A stretch of 48,631 bases of DNA from Streptomyces sp. SID9727 (lineage in GTDB: Bacteria > Actinomycetota > Actinomycetes > Streptomycetales > Streptomycetaceae), in contig NZ_JAAGNI010000526.1 in the NCBI RefSeq assembly GCF_010550605.1, positions 1 through 48,631 on the forward strand, written 5' to 3'. A program made the translations under genes and the position numbers. The notes under the pieces are model-generated. The model saw only the letters and a list, made by a program, of their open reading frames with translations, was not told the DNA's origin and made no database searches. Below, one piece after another: positions 1 to 9,468 of the stretch (the first letter of the stretch is position 1; each line of letters starts with the position of its first letter).

Positions 1-1
1 C

Positions 2-934
2 GGCGCGGTGGAGGCGGGCGCGCTCCCGTCGCTGCTGCCCGGCGGCCGCCCGGCCACCGACCCGCGCGCCCGGGACGAGGTCGCCGCCGCGTGGGGCGTC
101 GCCGAACTCCCGTCCCGCTTCGGCCGCGACACCGGCCAGATCATCGAGGCCGCGGTCTCCGGTGAGCTGGGCGCGCTGGTCGTCGCCGGGGTGGGCACCG
201 AGGACCTTCCGGACCCGGCGCGGGCCCTGGAGGCCCTGGACCGGGTCGGCTTCCTGGTCTCCCTGGAGCTCCGGCCGAGCGAGGTCACCGACCGCGCCGA
301 CGTGGTGTTCCCGGTGGCCGCGGTCGCCGAGAAGTCCGGGACCTTCCTCAACTGGGAGGGCCGGGCGCGGATGTTCGAGGCCGCGCTGAAGCCCGACCAG
401 ATGACGCGGAACCTCGCCCCGGGCGACGCGCGGGTGCTGCACATGCTGGCCGACGCGATGGACGCGCACCTCGGGCTGCCGGACCTGCGGGCCGCCCGCC
501 GCGAGCTGGACCGACTCGGCGGCCGGCAGGGCGGGTACGCGGACGACCCCCGCGTCTCCGCGCAGCCGCTGCCCCGGCCCGGCGACGGCGAGGCGATTCT
601 CGCCGGCCACCGGATGCTGCTCGACCTGGGCCGCCTCCAGGAGGGCGACACCGCGCTCGCCGGGACCCGGCACGAGGCGGTGGCCCGGCTGTCGGCCGCC
701 ACCGCCGCGGAGAGCGGGGTCAAGGACGGCGACCTGCTGGCCGTGTCCGGGCCCGCCGGCAGCGTCGAACTCCCGCTCCGGGTCACCGACATGCCGGACC
801 GCGTGGTCTGGGTGCCGCTGAACTCGACCGGGCGGGGCGTGCCGGCCACGACCGGGGCCCGCCCCGGCGGAGTGGTCCGGATCGGCCCCGCCGCTCCCGG
901 TACTCCCGACGTCACACCGGAGGTGCGGGCGTGA
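2..934 (+). CDS. nuoG: NADH-quinone oxidoreductase subunit G, C-terminal part (5' end outside window)
   Basis: This is the last 310 codons of the large Fe-S subunit of the complex I NADH-dehydrogenase arm; the frame is open to the window edge, so the start and the Fe-S N-terminus are missing. The visible part is the end of the molybdopterin-oxidoreductase-like fold (LNWEGRARMF region near residue 115) followed by a small beta-rich molybdopterin-dinucleotide-binding-like domain (about residues 215-300). In NuoG this fold carries no molybdenum cofactor. Its TGA overlaps the GTG of nuoH in a GTGA junction, so the two are translationally coupled. Assignment rests on the fold fragments plus the position directly before nuoH. 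Confidence 0.9.
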   Translation, partial: GAVEAGALPSLLPGGRPATDPRARDEVAAAWGVAELPSRFGRDTGQIIEAAVSGELGALVVAGVGTEDLPDPARALEALDRVGFLVSLELRPSEVTDRADVVFPVAAVAEKSGTFLNWEGRARMFEAALKPDQMTRNLAPGDARVLHMLADAMDAHLGLPDLRAARRELDRLGGRQGGYADDPRVSAQPLPRPGDGEAILAGHRMLLDLGRLQEGDTALAGTRHEAVARLSAATAAESGVKDGDLLAVSGPAGSVELPLRVTDMPDRVVWVPLNSTGRGVPATTGARPGGVVRIGPAAPGTPDVTPEVRA

Positions 935-2334
935 CCGCCTTCGCTCAACTGGCCGCTCCACCGCACGGTGCGGTGCTCGCCGCCGAGGACCTGTCGATGT
1001 TCGGCAACGACCCCTGGTGGCTCGTCGTCATCAAGGCCGTCTTCTGCTTCGCGTTCCTGATGGTGACCGTGCTCTTCTCCATCGTGTGGGAGCGCAAGGT
1101 CGTCGCCTGGATGCAGCTGCGCATCGGCCCCAACCGGCACGGCCCCTGGGGCATGCTCCAGTCGCTCGCCGACGGCATCAAGCTGATGCTGAAGGAGGAC
1201 GTCGTCGTCAAGCGCGCGGACAAGGTCGTCTACGTCCTCGCGCCGATCGTCGCCGCCATCCCCGCGTTCATGGCGATCGCGGTGATCCCCTTCGGCCCGT
1301 CCGGCAACGAGGTCTCGATCTTCGGCCACCGTACGGCGATGCAGCTCACCGACCTGCCGATCGCGATGCTCTACATCCTCGCGGTCGCCTCGGTCGGCAT
1401 CTACGGCATCGTGCTGGCCGGCTGGTCGTCCGGGTCGACGTATCCGCTGCTCGGCGGGCTCCGCTCCTGCGCGCAGATGATCTCGTACGAGATCGCCATG
1501 GGCGCCGCGTTCGCCTCGGTGTTCCTCTACTCCGGGTCGATGTCGACGTCGAAGATCGTGGAGGCGCAGGAGGACCGCTGGTTCATCATCCTGCTCCCGG
1601 TCTCCTTCATCATCTACATCGTCACGATGGTCGGTGAGACCAACCGCGCCCCGTTCGACATGCCGGAGTCCGAGGGCGACCTCGTCGGCGGTTTCAACAC
1701 CGAGTACTCGTCCATCAAGTTCGCGATGTTCATGCTCGCCGAGTACGTCAATATGGTCACCGTCTCCGCGGTCTCCACGACCCTGTTCCTGGGCGGCTGG
1801 CGGGCTCCGTGGCCGATCAGCACCTTCTGGGAGGGCGCGAACCACGGCTGGTGGCCGATGCTCTGGTTCGTCCTCAAGGTCCAGCTGCTGCTGTTCTTCT
1901 TCATCTGGCTGCGCGGCACGCTGCCCCGCGTCCGCTACGACCAGCTGATGAAGCTCGGCTGGAAGGTCCTCATCCCGGTGTCCGTCGTCTGGCTGATGCT
2001 GGTGGCGACCGTACGGGCGCTGCGCAACGAGGGCTACGACTTCTCCAGGATCCTGCTCTACGTGGCCGGTGCCGTGATCGCGGTGCTGCTGATCTCCTTC
2101 GTCGCCGACATCTTCCGCGACAAGAAGGACAAGGCCGCCGCCGAGCAGGCCGGGCCCGAGCCGGCGTTCGACCCGATGGCGGGCGGATTCCCGGTGCCAC
2201 CGCTGCCCGGACAGACTCTGCCGCCCGTGCCGAGGCGCAGGCCGCGCCGCGAGCGGGAGCTCGTTGTCAGTGGCGGCGTGGATACTCAGAGTGACGGAAA
2301 TCCGAGTGACGGAAAGGAGGCCGACGGTGTCTGA
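931..2334 (+). CDS. nuoH: NADH-quinone oxidoreductase subunit H (membrane, quinone site)
   Basis: Membrane subunit at the junction of the two arms of complex I that forms the quinone channel. Both family signatures are visible: WERKVVAWMQLRIGPNRHGP at residues 53-72 and GETNRAPFDMPESEGD starting at residue 235. There are about eight hydrophobic helices. GTG start preceded by GGAGGTG seven bases upstream. At 467 aa it is longer than the roughly 325 aa of E. coli NuoH: from about residue 398 it carries a charged, Pro-rich cytoplasmic tail. The end overlaps the nuoI start by 8 nt. Confidence 0.97.
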   Translation: MTAFAQLAAPPHGAVLAAEDLSMFGNDPWWLVVIKAVFCFAFLMVTVLFSIVWERKVVAWMQLRIGPNRHGPWGMLQSLADGIKLMLKEDVVVKRADKVVYVLAPIVAAIPAFMAIAVIPFGPSGNEVSIFGHRTAMQLTDLPIAMLYILAVASVGIYGIVLAGWSSGSTYPLLGGLRSCAQMISYEIAMGAAFASVFLYSGSMSTSKIVEAQEDRWFIILLPVSFIIYIVTMVGETNRAPFDMPESEGDLVGGFNTEYSSIKFAMFMLAEYVNMVTVSAVSTTLFLGGWRAPWPISTFWEGANHGWWPMLWFVLKVQLLLFFFIWLRGTLPRVRYDQLMKLGWKVLIPVSVVWLMLVATVRALRNEGYDFSRILLYVAGAVIAVLLISFVADIFRDKKDKAAAEQAGPEPAFDPMAGGFPVPPLPGQTLPPVPRRRPRRERELVVSGGVDTQSDGNPSDGKEADGV

Positions 2335-3019
2335 ACTGCCAGATCTGCCGGGGTCCAAGAGGCCGGCGAAGTCCACCGGGCCGACGGGGTCCTCGCAGTC
2401 CTCCCCGAACTCGGAGGACAAGTTCCTCAACCCGGTGGCCGGCTTCGGCGTGACCTTCAAGGCCATGTTCAAGAAGCGGCTCACCGAGCAGTATCCGGAG
2501 ACGCCGAAGGTGACGGCGCCCCGCTTCCACGGCCGCCACCAGCTCAACCGCCATCCGGACGGGCTGGAGAAGTGCGTCGGCTGCGAGTTGTGCGCCTGGG
2601 CCTGTCCCGCCGACGCCATCTACGTGGAGGGCGCGGACAACACCCCGGAGGAGCGCTACTCCCCGGGTGAGCGCTACGGCCGCGTCTACCAGATCAACTA
2701 CGCGCGCTGCATCCTCTGCGGACTGTGCATCGAGGCGTGCCCGACCCGGGCGCTCACGATGACCAATGAGTTCGAGCTCGCCAACACCACCCGCGAGAGC
2801 CTCATCTACACCAAGGACGAGCTGCTCGCGGGCCTGGAGGACGGCATGGTCGACAGCCCGCACGCGATCTTCCCGGGCATGGACGAACAGGACTACTACC
2901 GGGGCCTGGTCACCGAGGCCGCCCCCGGTACGGAGCGCCAGCTCGCCGTCTCCAAGGGCGAGAAGCCGTCCGACGAGGCCGGGCAGAGCAACGGCGCCGC
3001 GCAGGAGGTGGACGCATGA
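2327..3019 (+). CDS. nuoI: NADH-quinone oxidoreductase subunit I (2x[4Fe-4S])
   Basis: Peripheral-arm ferredoxin-like subunit carrying clusters N6a and N6b. Two CxxCxxCxxxCP motifs are present, starting at Cys83 (CVGCELCAWACP) and Cys128 (CILCGLCIEACP). I chose the GTG at 2327 because AAAGGAGG lies 6 bases upstream; an upstream in-frame start at 2264 would add 21 residues with no family similarity. It begins inside nuoH (8-nt overlap) and ends in an ATGA overlap with nuoJ. N-terminal about 30 residues and C-terminal about 40 residues are low-complexity extensions. Confidence 0.96.
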   Translation: MSELPDLPGSKRPAKSTGPTGSSQSSPNSEDKFLNPVAGFGVTFKAMFKKRLTEQYPETPKVTAPRFHGRHQLNRHPDGLEKCVGCELCAWACPADAIYVEGADNTPEERYSPGERYGRVYQINYARCILCGLCIEACPTRALTMTNEFELANTTRESLIYTKDELLAGLEDGMVDSPHAIFPGMDEQDYYRGLVTEAAPGTERQLAVSKGEKPSDEAGQSNGAAQEVDA

Positions 3020-3843
3020 CCGGCCTGGCCGCAGCGGCCTCGCAGACCTCGACCGGCGAGGCGTTCCAGTTCTGGGTGCTCGGCACGGTCGCCGTGATCG
3101 GCGCCCTGTGCACGGTGCTCATGAAGAAGGCCGTGCACAGCGCGCTGTGCCTCGCCGGGACGATGATCATCCTCGCGGTGTTCTACCTCGCCAACGGCGC
3201 CTACTTCCTCGGCATCGTCCAGATCGTCGTCTACACCGGCGCGATCATGATGCTGTTCCTCTTCGTGGTCATGCTCGTCGGTGTCACGGCGGCCGACTCG
3301 CTGAAGGAGACCATCAAGGGCCAGCGCTGGCTGGCCGCCGGATGCGGCATCGGCTTCGGCGTCCTGCTGATCGTCGGCATCGGCAACGCCTCGCTGAAGA
3401 CCTTCAACGGCCTGGGCACCGCCAACACCGCGCACGGCGGGAACGTGGAGGGGCTCGCCAGCCTCATCTTCACCAAGTACGTCTTCGCCTTCGAGATCAC
3501 CGGCGCCCTGCTGATCACCGCGACGGTCGGCGCGATGGTGCTCACGCACCGCGAGCGCACCGAACGGGCCAAGACCCAGCGGGAGATGTCCGAGGAGCGC
3601 GTGCGGAGCAGCCACCTCCCGCCGCTGCCCGCCCCCGGCGTCTACGCCCGGCACAACGCGGTGGACATCGCGGGCCTGCTCCCCGACGGCACCCCGTCCG
3701 AGCTGACCGTCATGAACACGCTGCGCAAGCGCGGACAGATGCGCGACGTGTCCCAGGAATCACTGGCCGGCCTCAAGGCGCTGGAGCAGCGCTCCGGTGA
3801 GCGGCTGGGCCGGGACACCGAAGAAGAGGAGGTCGCCAAGTGA
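3016..3843 (+). CDS. nuoJ: NADH-quinone oxidoreductase subunit J
   Basis: Membrane subunit of complex I with about five transmembrane helices in residues 15-185; the segment IVQIVVYTGAIMMLFLFVVM near residue 70 is the conserved NuoJ helix. At 275 aa it is longer than E. coli NuoJ (184 aa) because of a hydrophilic C-terminal tail of about 85 residues ending in an acidic run. ATG start lies in an ATGA overlap with nuoI and the stop overlaps the nuoK GTG. Confidence 0.95.
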   Translation: MTGLAAAASQTSTGEAFQFWVLGTVAVIGALCTVLMKKAVHSALCLAGTMIILAVFYLANGAYFLGIVQIVVYTGAIMMLFLFVVMLVGVTAADSLKETIKGQRWLAAGCGIGFGVLLIVGIGNASLKTFNGLGTANTAHGGNVEGLASLIFTKYVFAFEITGALLITATVGAMVLTHRERTERAKTQREMSEERVRSSHLPPLPAPGVYARHNAVDIAGLLPDGTPSELTVMNTLRKRGQMRDVSQESLAGLKALEQRSGERLGRDTEEEEVAK

Positions 3844-4139
3844 ATCCGGTCAACTACCTCTACCTCGCCGCCCTGCTGTTCACCATCGGCGCGGCCGGTG
3901 TGCTGATCCGGCGGAACGCGATCGTGGTGTTCATGTGCGTCGAGCTGATGCTCAACGCCTGCAACCTCGCGTTCGTGACCTTCTCCCGGATGCACGGCAA
4001 CCTCGACGGCCAGATCATCGCCTTCTTCACGATGGTCGTCGCCGCCGCGGAGGTCGTGGTCGGGCTCGCGATCATCGTGTCGCTGTTCCGTTCCCGCCAC
4101 TCGGCCTCGGTCGATGACGCCAGCCTGATGAAGCTGTAA
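3840..4139 (+). CDS. nuoK: NADH-quinone oxidoreductase subunit K
   Basis: Small three-helix membrane subunit, homologous to MrpC antiporter subunits. Glu35 (in FMCVELMLNA) and Glu71 (in AAAEVVVGLA) match the two intramembrane glutamates required for proton pumping. 99 aa, the usual family length. GTG start sits in a GTGA overlap with the nuoJ stop. Confidence 0.96.
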   Translation: MNPVNYLYLAALLFTIGAAGVLIRRNAIVVFMCVELMLNACNLAFVTFSRMHGNLDGQIIAFFTMVVAAAEVVVGLAIIVSLFRSRHSASVDDASLMKL

Positions 4140-4153
4140 GGGGCGTTTGCACT

Positions 4154-6100
4154 GTGGAGAACCTGATTGCGCTGCTCGTCGCGGCGCCCCTGCTCGGAGC
4201 GGCGGTGCTGCTGTGCGGCGGCCGGCGCCTCGACCGCGCCGGGCACTGGCTCGGCACCCTGCTCGCCGCCGCCTCGTTCGTCGTGGCCGTGGTGCTCTTC
4301 ACCGACATGCTGGGGAAGGGCGCCGAGGACCGGGCGCTGCACCAGAAGCTGTTCAGCTGGATCCCGGTCGAGGGCTTCCAGGCCGATGTGGCCTTCCAGC
4401 TCGACCAGCTGTCGATGACCTTCGTCCTGCTGATCACCGGTGTGGGCACGCTGATCCACATCTACTCGATCGGCTACATGGAGCACGACGAGCGCCGGCG
4501 CCGCTTCTTCGGCTATCTGAACCTGTTCCTGGCGGCGATGCTGATCCTGGTCATCGCCGACAACTACCTGCTGCTGTACGTCGGCTGGGAGGGCGTCGGT
4601 CTCGCCTCGTACCTGCTCATCGGCTTCTGGCAGCACAAGCCCAGCGCGGCCACCGCCGCGAAGAAGGCGTTCCTGGTCAACCGCGTCGGCGACATGGGCC
4701 TGTCGATCGCGATCATGCTGATGTTCACCACCTTCGGCACGTTCGCGTACGGCCCCGTCCTGGAGGCGACCGGTGAGACGAGCGAGGGCAAGCTGACGGC
4801 GATCGGCCTGATGCTGCTCCTCGCCGCCTGCGGCAAGTCCGCCCAGGTGCCGCTGCAGTCCTGGCTCGGTGACGCGATGGAGGGCCCGACCCCGGTCTCC
4901 GCCCTCATCCACGCCGCGACCATGGTCACCGCCGGTGTCTACCTCATCGTCCGCTCCGGCGCGATCTTCAACGCCGCCCCGGACGCCCAGATGGTCGTCG
5001 TGGTCGTCGGCGCGGTCACGCTGCTGTTCGGTGCGATCGTCGGTTGCGCGAAGGACGACATCAAGAAGGCCCTCGCCGGCTCCACGATGTCGCAGATCGG
5101 CTACATGATCCTGGCCGCCGGGCTCGGCCCCATCGGCTACGTCTTCGCGATCATGCACCTGGTGACCCACGGCTTCTTCAAGGCCGGGCTCTTCCTCGGC
5201 GCCGGTTCGGTCATGCACGGCATGAACGACGAGGTGGACATGCGGAAGTTCGGCGGCCTGCGGAAGTACATGCCGGTCACCTTCGTCACCTTCGGCCTCG
5301 GCTACCTCGCGATCATCGGCTTCCCCGGCCTCTCCGGCTTCTTCTCCAAGGACAGGATCATCGAGGCGGCGTTCGCCAAGGGCGGCACCGAGGGCTGGAT
5401 CCTCGGCTCCGTGGCCCTGCTCGGCGCCGCGATCACCGCGTTCTACATGACGCGCGTGATGCTGATGACCTTCTTCGGCGAGGAGCGCTGGCGCCGCACG
5501 GCGACGCCGTCCCCGGACGCGCCGGACGTCGAGCCCGCCGCCGAGACGCGCGGCGAGCACGCGGAGCCGCATCCGCACGAGTCCCCGAAGTCCATGACGA
5601 TCCCGATGATCGTGCTGGCCTTCGGCTCGGTCTTCGCCGGTGGCTTCTTCTCGATCGGCGACCGCTTCCTGCACTGGCTGGAGCCCGTCACCGGCCACGA
5701 CCACGGCGATGCCCCGATCGGCGCGTCGACCGTCACCGCGGCCACCATGGTCGCCCTGGTCGTCGGTGTCGCCATCGCCTGGGCGATGTACGGCCGCAAG
5801 CCGGTGCCGGTGACCGCCCCGCGCGGCTCGCTGCTCACCCGGGCCGCGCGCCGCGACCTCCTCCAGGACGACTTCAACCACGTGGTCCTGGTCCGCGGCG
5901 GCGAACACCTGACCCGCTCCCTGGTCTACGTCGACCACAGCCTGGTCGACGGCGTCGTCAACGGCACGGCCGCGTCCATGGGCGGGCTCTCCGGCCGGCT
6001 GCGCAAACTCCAGAACGGCTACGCCCGCTCCTACGCGGTCTCGATGCTCGGAGGTACGGCGGTTCTCATCGCCGCGACCCTGCTGATGAGGGCGGTCTGA
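4154..6100 (+). CDS. nuoL: NADH-quinone oxidoreductase subunit L (antiporter-like)
   Basis: Distal proton-pumping subunit related to MrpA/D antiporters. Hydrophobic throughout, with the motif YVGWEGVGLASYLLIGFW holding the key glutamate Glu146, and typical lysines in later helices (KDDIKKALA, HGFFKAGLF). After about residue 450 there is a His-rich hydrophilic loop, then the long lateral helix region and a last membrane helix. GTG start at 4154 follows AAGGGGCG near the nuoK stop; the next gene is 4 nt downstream. Confidence 0.97.
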   Translation: MENLIALLVAAPLLGAAVLLCGGRRLDRAGHWLGTLLAAASFVVAVVLFTDMLGKGAEDRALHQKLFSWIPVEGFQADVAFQLDQLSMTFVLLITGVGTLIHIYSIGYMEHDERRRRFFGYLNLFLAAMLILVIADNYLLLYVGWEGVGLASYLLIGFWQHKPSAATAAKKAFLVNRVGDMGLSIAIMLMFTTFGTFAYGPVLEATGETSEGKLTAIGLMLLLAACGKSAQVPLQSWLGDAMEGPTPVSALIHAATMVTAGVYLIVRSGAIFNAAPDAQMVVVVVGAVTLLFGAIVGCAKDDIKKALAGSTMSQIGYMILAAGLGPIGYVFAIMHLVTHGFFKAGLFLGAGSVMHGMNDEVDMRKFGGLRKYMPVTFVTFGLGYLAIIGFPGLSGFFSKDRIIEAAFAKGGTEGWILGSVALLGAAITAFYMTRVMLMTFFGEERWRRTATPSPDAPDVEPAAETRGEHAEPHPHESPKSMTIPMIVLAFGSVFAGGFFSIGDRFLHWLEPVTGHDHGDAPIGASTVTAATMVALVVGVAIAWAMYGRKPVPVTAPRGSLLTRAARRDLLQDDFNHVVLVRGGEHLTRSLVYVDHSLVDGVVNGTAASMGGLSGRLRKLQNGYARSYAVSMLGGTAVLIAATLLMRAV

Positions 6101-6104
6101 TCAC

Positions 6105-7676
6105 ATGTCCTTTCCCCTCCTGACAGCGACGGCGGCGCTCCCGGCGATCGGCGCGGTGGCCACCGCCGCCGTCCCGGCCGCCCGGCGCACCGCCGCCAAA
6201 TGGCTGGCGCTGCTCTTCTCGCTGGCCACGCTCGCCCTGGCGGGCATCGCGCTCGCCCGCTTCGAGCCCGGCGGCGACCGCTTCCAGCTCACCGAATCGC
6301 ACGCCTGGATCAAGGACTTCGGCGTCCGCTACGAACTGGGCGTCGACGGCATCGGCGTGGCGCTCATGGCGCTCACCGCCCTGCTGATCCCGTTCGTCAT
6401 CCTGGCCGGCTGGCACGACGCCGACCCCCTGGAGACGAACTCCTCGCGCTGGCGCCCGACGCAGGGCTTCTTCGCCCTGATCCTGATGGTCGAAGCGATG
6501 GTGATCCTCTCCTTCGAGGCCACCGACGTCTTCCTCTTCTACATCCTGTTCGAAGCCATGCTCATCCCGATGTACTTCCTCATCGGCGGCTTCGGGGACC
6601 GGGCGCACACCGGCAGCGACGAGAACGCGGCGGCGCAGCGCTCGTACGCCGCCGTGAAGTTCCTCCTCTACAACCTGGTCGGCGGCCTCATCATGCTGGC
6701 CGCGGTGATCGGCCTGTACGTGGTCGCGGGCTCGTTCTCGCTCTCCGAGATCGCCGAGGCCCGGGCCAACGGCACGTTCTCCATGGCGACCGGCACCGAG
6801 CGGTGGCTGTTCCTCGGGTTCTTCTTCGCCTTCGCGGTGAAGGCCCCGCTGTGGCCGCTGCACACCTGGCTGCCCAACGCGATGGGTGAGGCGACCGCGC
6901 CGGTCGCCGTGCTGATCACCGCCGTGGTCGACAAGGTCGGCACGTTCGCGATGCTCCGCTTCTGCCTCCAGCTCTTCCCGGAGGCCAGCAAGTGGGCGAC
7001 GCCGGTGATCCTGGTCCTGGCGCTGATCAGCATCGTGTACGGGGCGCTGCTCGCGGTCGGCCAGCGCGACATCAAGCGGCTGATCGCCTACGCGTCCATC
7101 TCGCACTTCGGCTTCATCATCCTGGGCATCTTCGCGATGACCAGTCAGGGCCAGTCGGGCGCGACGCTGTACATGGTCAACCACGGCATCTCGACGGCCG
7201 CGCTGATGCTGGTCGCGGGCTTCCTGATCAGCCGGCGCGGCTCGCGCCTCATCGCCGACTACGGCGGGGTGCAGAAGGTGGCCCCGGTCCTGGCCGGCAC
7301 CTTCCTGATCGGCGGTCTGGCCACGCTGTCGCTGCCGGGGCTCGCCCCGTTCGTCAGCGAGTTCCTGGTCCTGGTCGGCGCGTTCGCCGCGTATCCGGCG
7401 GTCGGCATCATCGCCACCACCGGCATCGTGCTCGCCGCGATCTACGTCCTGGTCCTCTACCAGCGCACCATGACCGGCCCGGTCAAGGCCGAGGTGCAGG
7501 GCATGGCGGACCTCAAGGCGCGTGAGCTCGTGGTGGTCGTGCCGCTGATCGCGCTGCTGCTGTTCCTGGGTGTCTACCCGAAGCCGCTGACGGAGATCGT
7601 CAACCCGGCGGTGCAGCACACCATGTCGGACGTACAGAAGAAGGACCCCCAGCCCGAGGTGGAGGCCGCCAAGTGA
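6105..7676 (+). CDS. nuoM: NADH-quinone oxidoreductase subunit M (antiporter-like)
   Basis: Second Mrp-type proton-pumping subunit, 523 aa, about 14 transmembrane helices. Glu150 in LFEAMLIPMYFLIGG is the family's conserved intramembrane glutamate; FAVKAPLWPLHTWLPNA is the broken-helix signature with its lysine. ATG start, 4 nt after nuoL; the stop overlaps nuoN (GTGA). Confidence 0.97.
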   Translation: MSFPLLTATAALPAIGAVATAAVPAARRTAAKWLALLFSLATLALAGIALARFEPGGDRFQLTESHAWIKDFGVRYELGVDGIGVALMALTALLIPFVILAGWHDADPLETNSSRWRPTQGFFALILMVEAMVILSFEATDVFLFYILFEAMLIPMYFLIGGFGDRAHTGSDENAAAQRSYAAVKFLLYNLVGGLIMLAAVIGLYVVAGSFSLSEIAEARANGTFSMATGTERWLFLGFFFAFAVKAPLWPLHTWLPNAMGEATAPVAVLITAVVDKVGTFAMLRFCLQLFPEASKWATPVILVLALISIVYGALLAVGQRDIKRLIAYASISHFGFIILGIFAMTSQGQSGATLYMVNHGISTAALMLVAGFLISRRGSRLIADYGGVQKVAPVLAGTFLIGGLATLSLPGLAPFVSEFLVLVGAFAAYPAVGIIATTGIVLAAIYVLVLYQRTMTGPVKAEVQGMADLKARELVVVVPLIALLLFLGVYPKPLTEIVNPAVQHTMSDVQKKDPQPEVEAAK

Positions 7677-9337
7677 GCGCAACAGCTGTCCACAGCCTGT
7701 GGACGACGGCGAGCGGGGTGACATCCGCCGCTCCGGACGAGAAGTTCACGGCCCCGGTCATCGAGTACACCCAGCTGATGCCGGTCCTGATCGTGATCGG
7801 CGTCGCCGTCGTCGGTGTCCTGGTCGAGGCGTTCGTGCCGCGCCGGGCCCGGTACCACACGCAGGTGTTCCTGACCGTCGTCGCGCTGGTCGCCGCGTTC
7901 GCCGCGGTGGTCGGCCTGGCCGCCTCCGGTTACGGGACGACCAAGGCGCACATCGCCGCGATGGGCGCCATCGCGGTCGACGGGCCGTCCCTGTTCCTCC
8001 AGGGCGTCATCCTGCTGACGTCCCTGGTCGCGGTCTTCACGTTCGCCGAACGGCGGCTCGACCCGGAGTCCCACGGCAACCGCGTGGACTCCTTCGCCGC
8101 GCAGGCCGCGTCGGTGCCCGGCAGCGACAGCGAGAAGGCCGCGGTCAAGGCCGGGTTCACCACCACCGAGGTCTTCCCGCTCGTCCTCTTCTCGGTGGCG
8201 GGCATGCTGGTCTTCCCGGCGGCCAACGACCTGCTGACGCTGTTCGTGGCCCTGGAGGTCTTCTCCCTCCCGCTGTACCTCCTGTGCGCCGTCGCCCGCC
8301 GCAAGCGGCTGATGTCGCAGGAGTCGGCCGTGAAGTACTTCCTGCTCGGCGCGTTCTCCTCGGCGTTCCTGCTGTTCGGGATCGCCCTGCTCTACGGGTA
8401 CGCGGGCTCCGTCTCGTACGCGCAGATCGCGACCGTGGTCGACGGCTCGATCCAGAAGATCGACCCGGCGCTCGCCGGCACCATGGGCAACGACGCGCTG
8501 CTGCTCATCGGCGGCGCGATGATCCTCACCGGCCTGCTCTTCAAGGTCGGCGCCGTCCCGTTCCACATGTGGACCCCGGACGTCTACCAGGGCGCGCCGA
8601 CCCCGGTCACCGGCTTCATGGCCGCCGCGACGAAGGTCGCCGCGTTCGGCGCGCTGCTCCGCCTGCTGTACGTGGTGCTGCCCGGCCTCACCTGGGACCT
8701 GCGGCCGGTCATGTGGGGCGTCGCGATCGTCACGATGGTGGGCGGTGCGGTCGTCGCGATCACCCAGACCGACATCAAGCGGCTGCTGGCCTACTCCTCG
8801 ATCGCGCACGCCGGGTTCATCCTGGCCGGTGTGATCGCGGCCACCCCCGACGGCATCTCGTCGGTCCTCTTCTACCTCGGCACGTACTCCTTCGTGACGG
8901 TCGGCGCGTTCGCCGTCGTCACGCTGGTGCGGGACGCGGGCGGCGAGGCGACGCACCTGTCGAAGTGGGCGGGGCTCGGCCGGCGCTCGCCGCTGGTCGC
9001 CGCGGTCTTCGCGGTGTTCCTGCTGGCCTTCGCCGGTATCCCGCTGACCTCGGGCTTCTCCGGGAAGTTCGCGGTGTTCAAGGCGGCGGCGGACGGCGGC
9101 GCGGGCGGCCTGGTCGTGGTCGGTGTGATCTCCTCGGCGATCGCCGCGTTCTTCTACATCCGGGTCATCGTGCTGATGTTCTTCAGCGAGCCGAAGGCGG
9201 ACGGCCCCACGGTCGCCGTCCCGTCCCCGCTGACGATGGCCACGATCGCGATCGGCGTGGCCGTGACCGTGGTCCTGGGTGTGGCCCCGCAGTACTTCCT
9301 GGACCTGGCGGGCCAGGCGGGGACGTTCGTGAGGTAG
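7673..9337 (+). CDS. nuoN: NADH-quinone oxidoreductase subunit N (antiporter-like)
   Basis: Third Mrp-type proton-pumping subunit and last gene of the operon, 554 aa. Motifs: FVALEVFSLPLYLL with Glu195, LLFKVGAVPFHMWTPDVYQG and DIKRLLAYSSIAHAGF. A hydrophilic loop of about 35 residues near 125-160 separates two helices. GTG start overlaps the nuoM stop; a strong hairpin follows 16 nt after the stop. Confidence 0.96.
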   Translation: MSATAVHSLWTTASGVTSAAPDEKFTAPVIEYTQLMPVLIVIGVAVVGVLVEAFVPRRARYHTQVFLTVVALVAAFAAVVGLAASGYGTTKAHIAAMGAIAVDGPSLFLQGVILLTSLVAVFTFAERRLDPESHGNRVDSFAAQAASVPGSDSEKAAVKAGFTTTEVFPLVLFSVAGMLVFPAANDLLTLFVALEVFSLPLYLLCAVARRKRLMSQESAVKYFLLGAFSSAFLLFGIALLYGYAGSVSYAQIATVVDGSIQKIDPALAGTMGNDALLLIGGAMILTGLLFKVGAVPFHMWTPDVYQGAPTPVTGFMAAATKVAAFGALLRLLYVVLPGLTWDLRPVMWGVAIVTMVGGAVVAITQTDIKRLLAYSSIAHAGFILAGVIAATPDGISSVLFYLGTYSFVTVGAFAVVTLVRDAGGEATHLSKWAGLGRRSPLVAAVFAVFLLAFAGIPLTSGFSGKFAVFKAAADGGAGGLVVVGVISSAIAAFFYIRVIVLMFFSEPKADGPTVAVPSPLTMATIAIGVAVTVVLGVAPQYFLDLAGQAGTFVR

Positions 9338-9353
9338 CCGGCAGCGGCTCGAC

Positions 9354-9410
9354 GACAACGCCGGACGGGCTTGGCCTTCCCTCGGGAAGTCAAGCCCGTC
9401 CGGCGTTGTC
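9354..9410 (+). terminator. Strong terminator ending the nuo operon
   Basis: Perfect 20-bp inverted repeat: arm 9354-9373 pairs with 9391-9410 around a 17-nt loop whose ttccc/gggaa segment can pair further. No T-run follows, as is common in Streptomyces. It lies between the nuoN stop and recQ. Confidence 0.88.
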
Positions 9411-9468
9411 ACAGGCAGGCCCTAGGGTGGCGGGGGAGGCAGTGGGACCGGTATCGGGGGACAGAGCG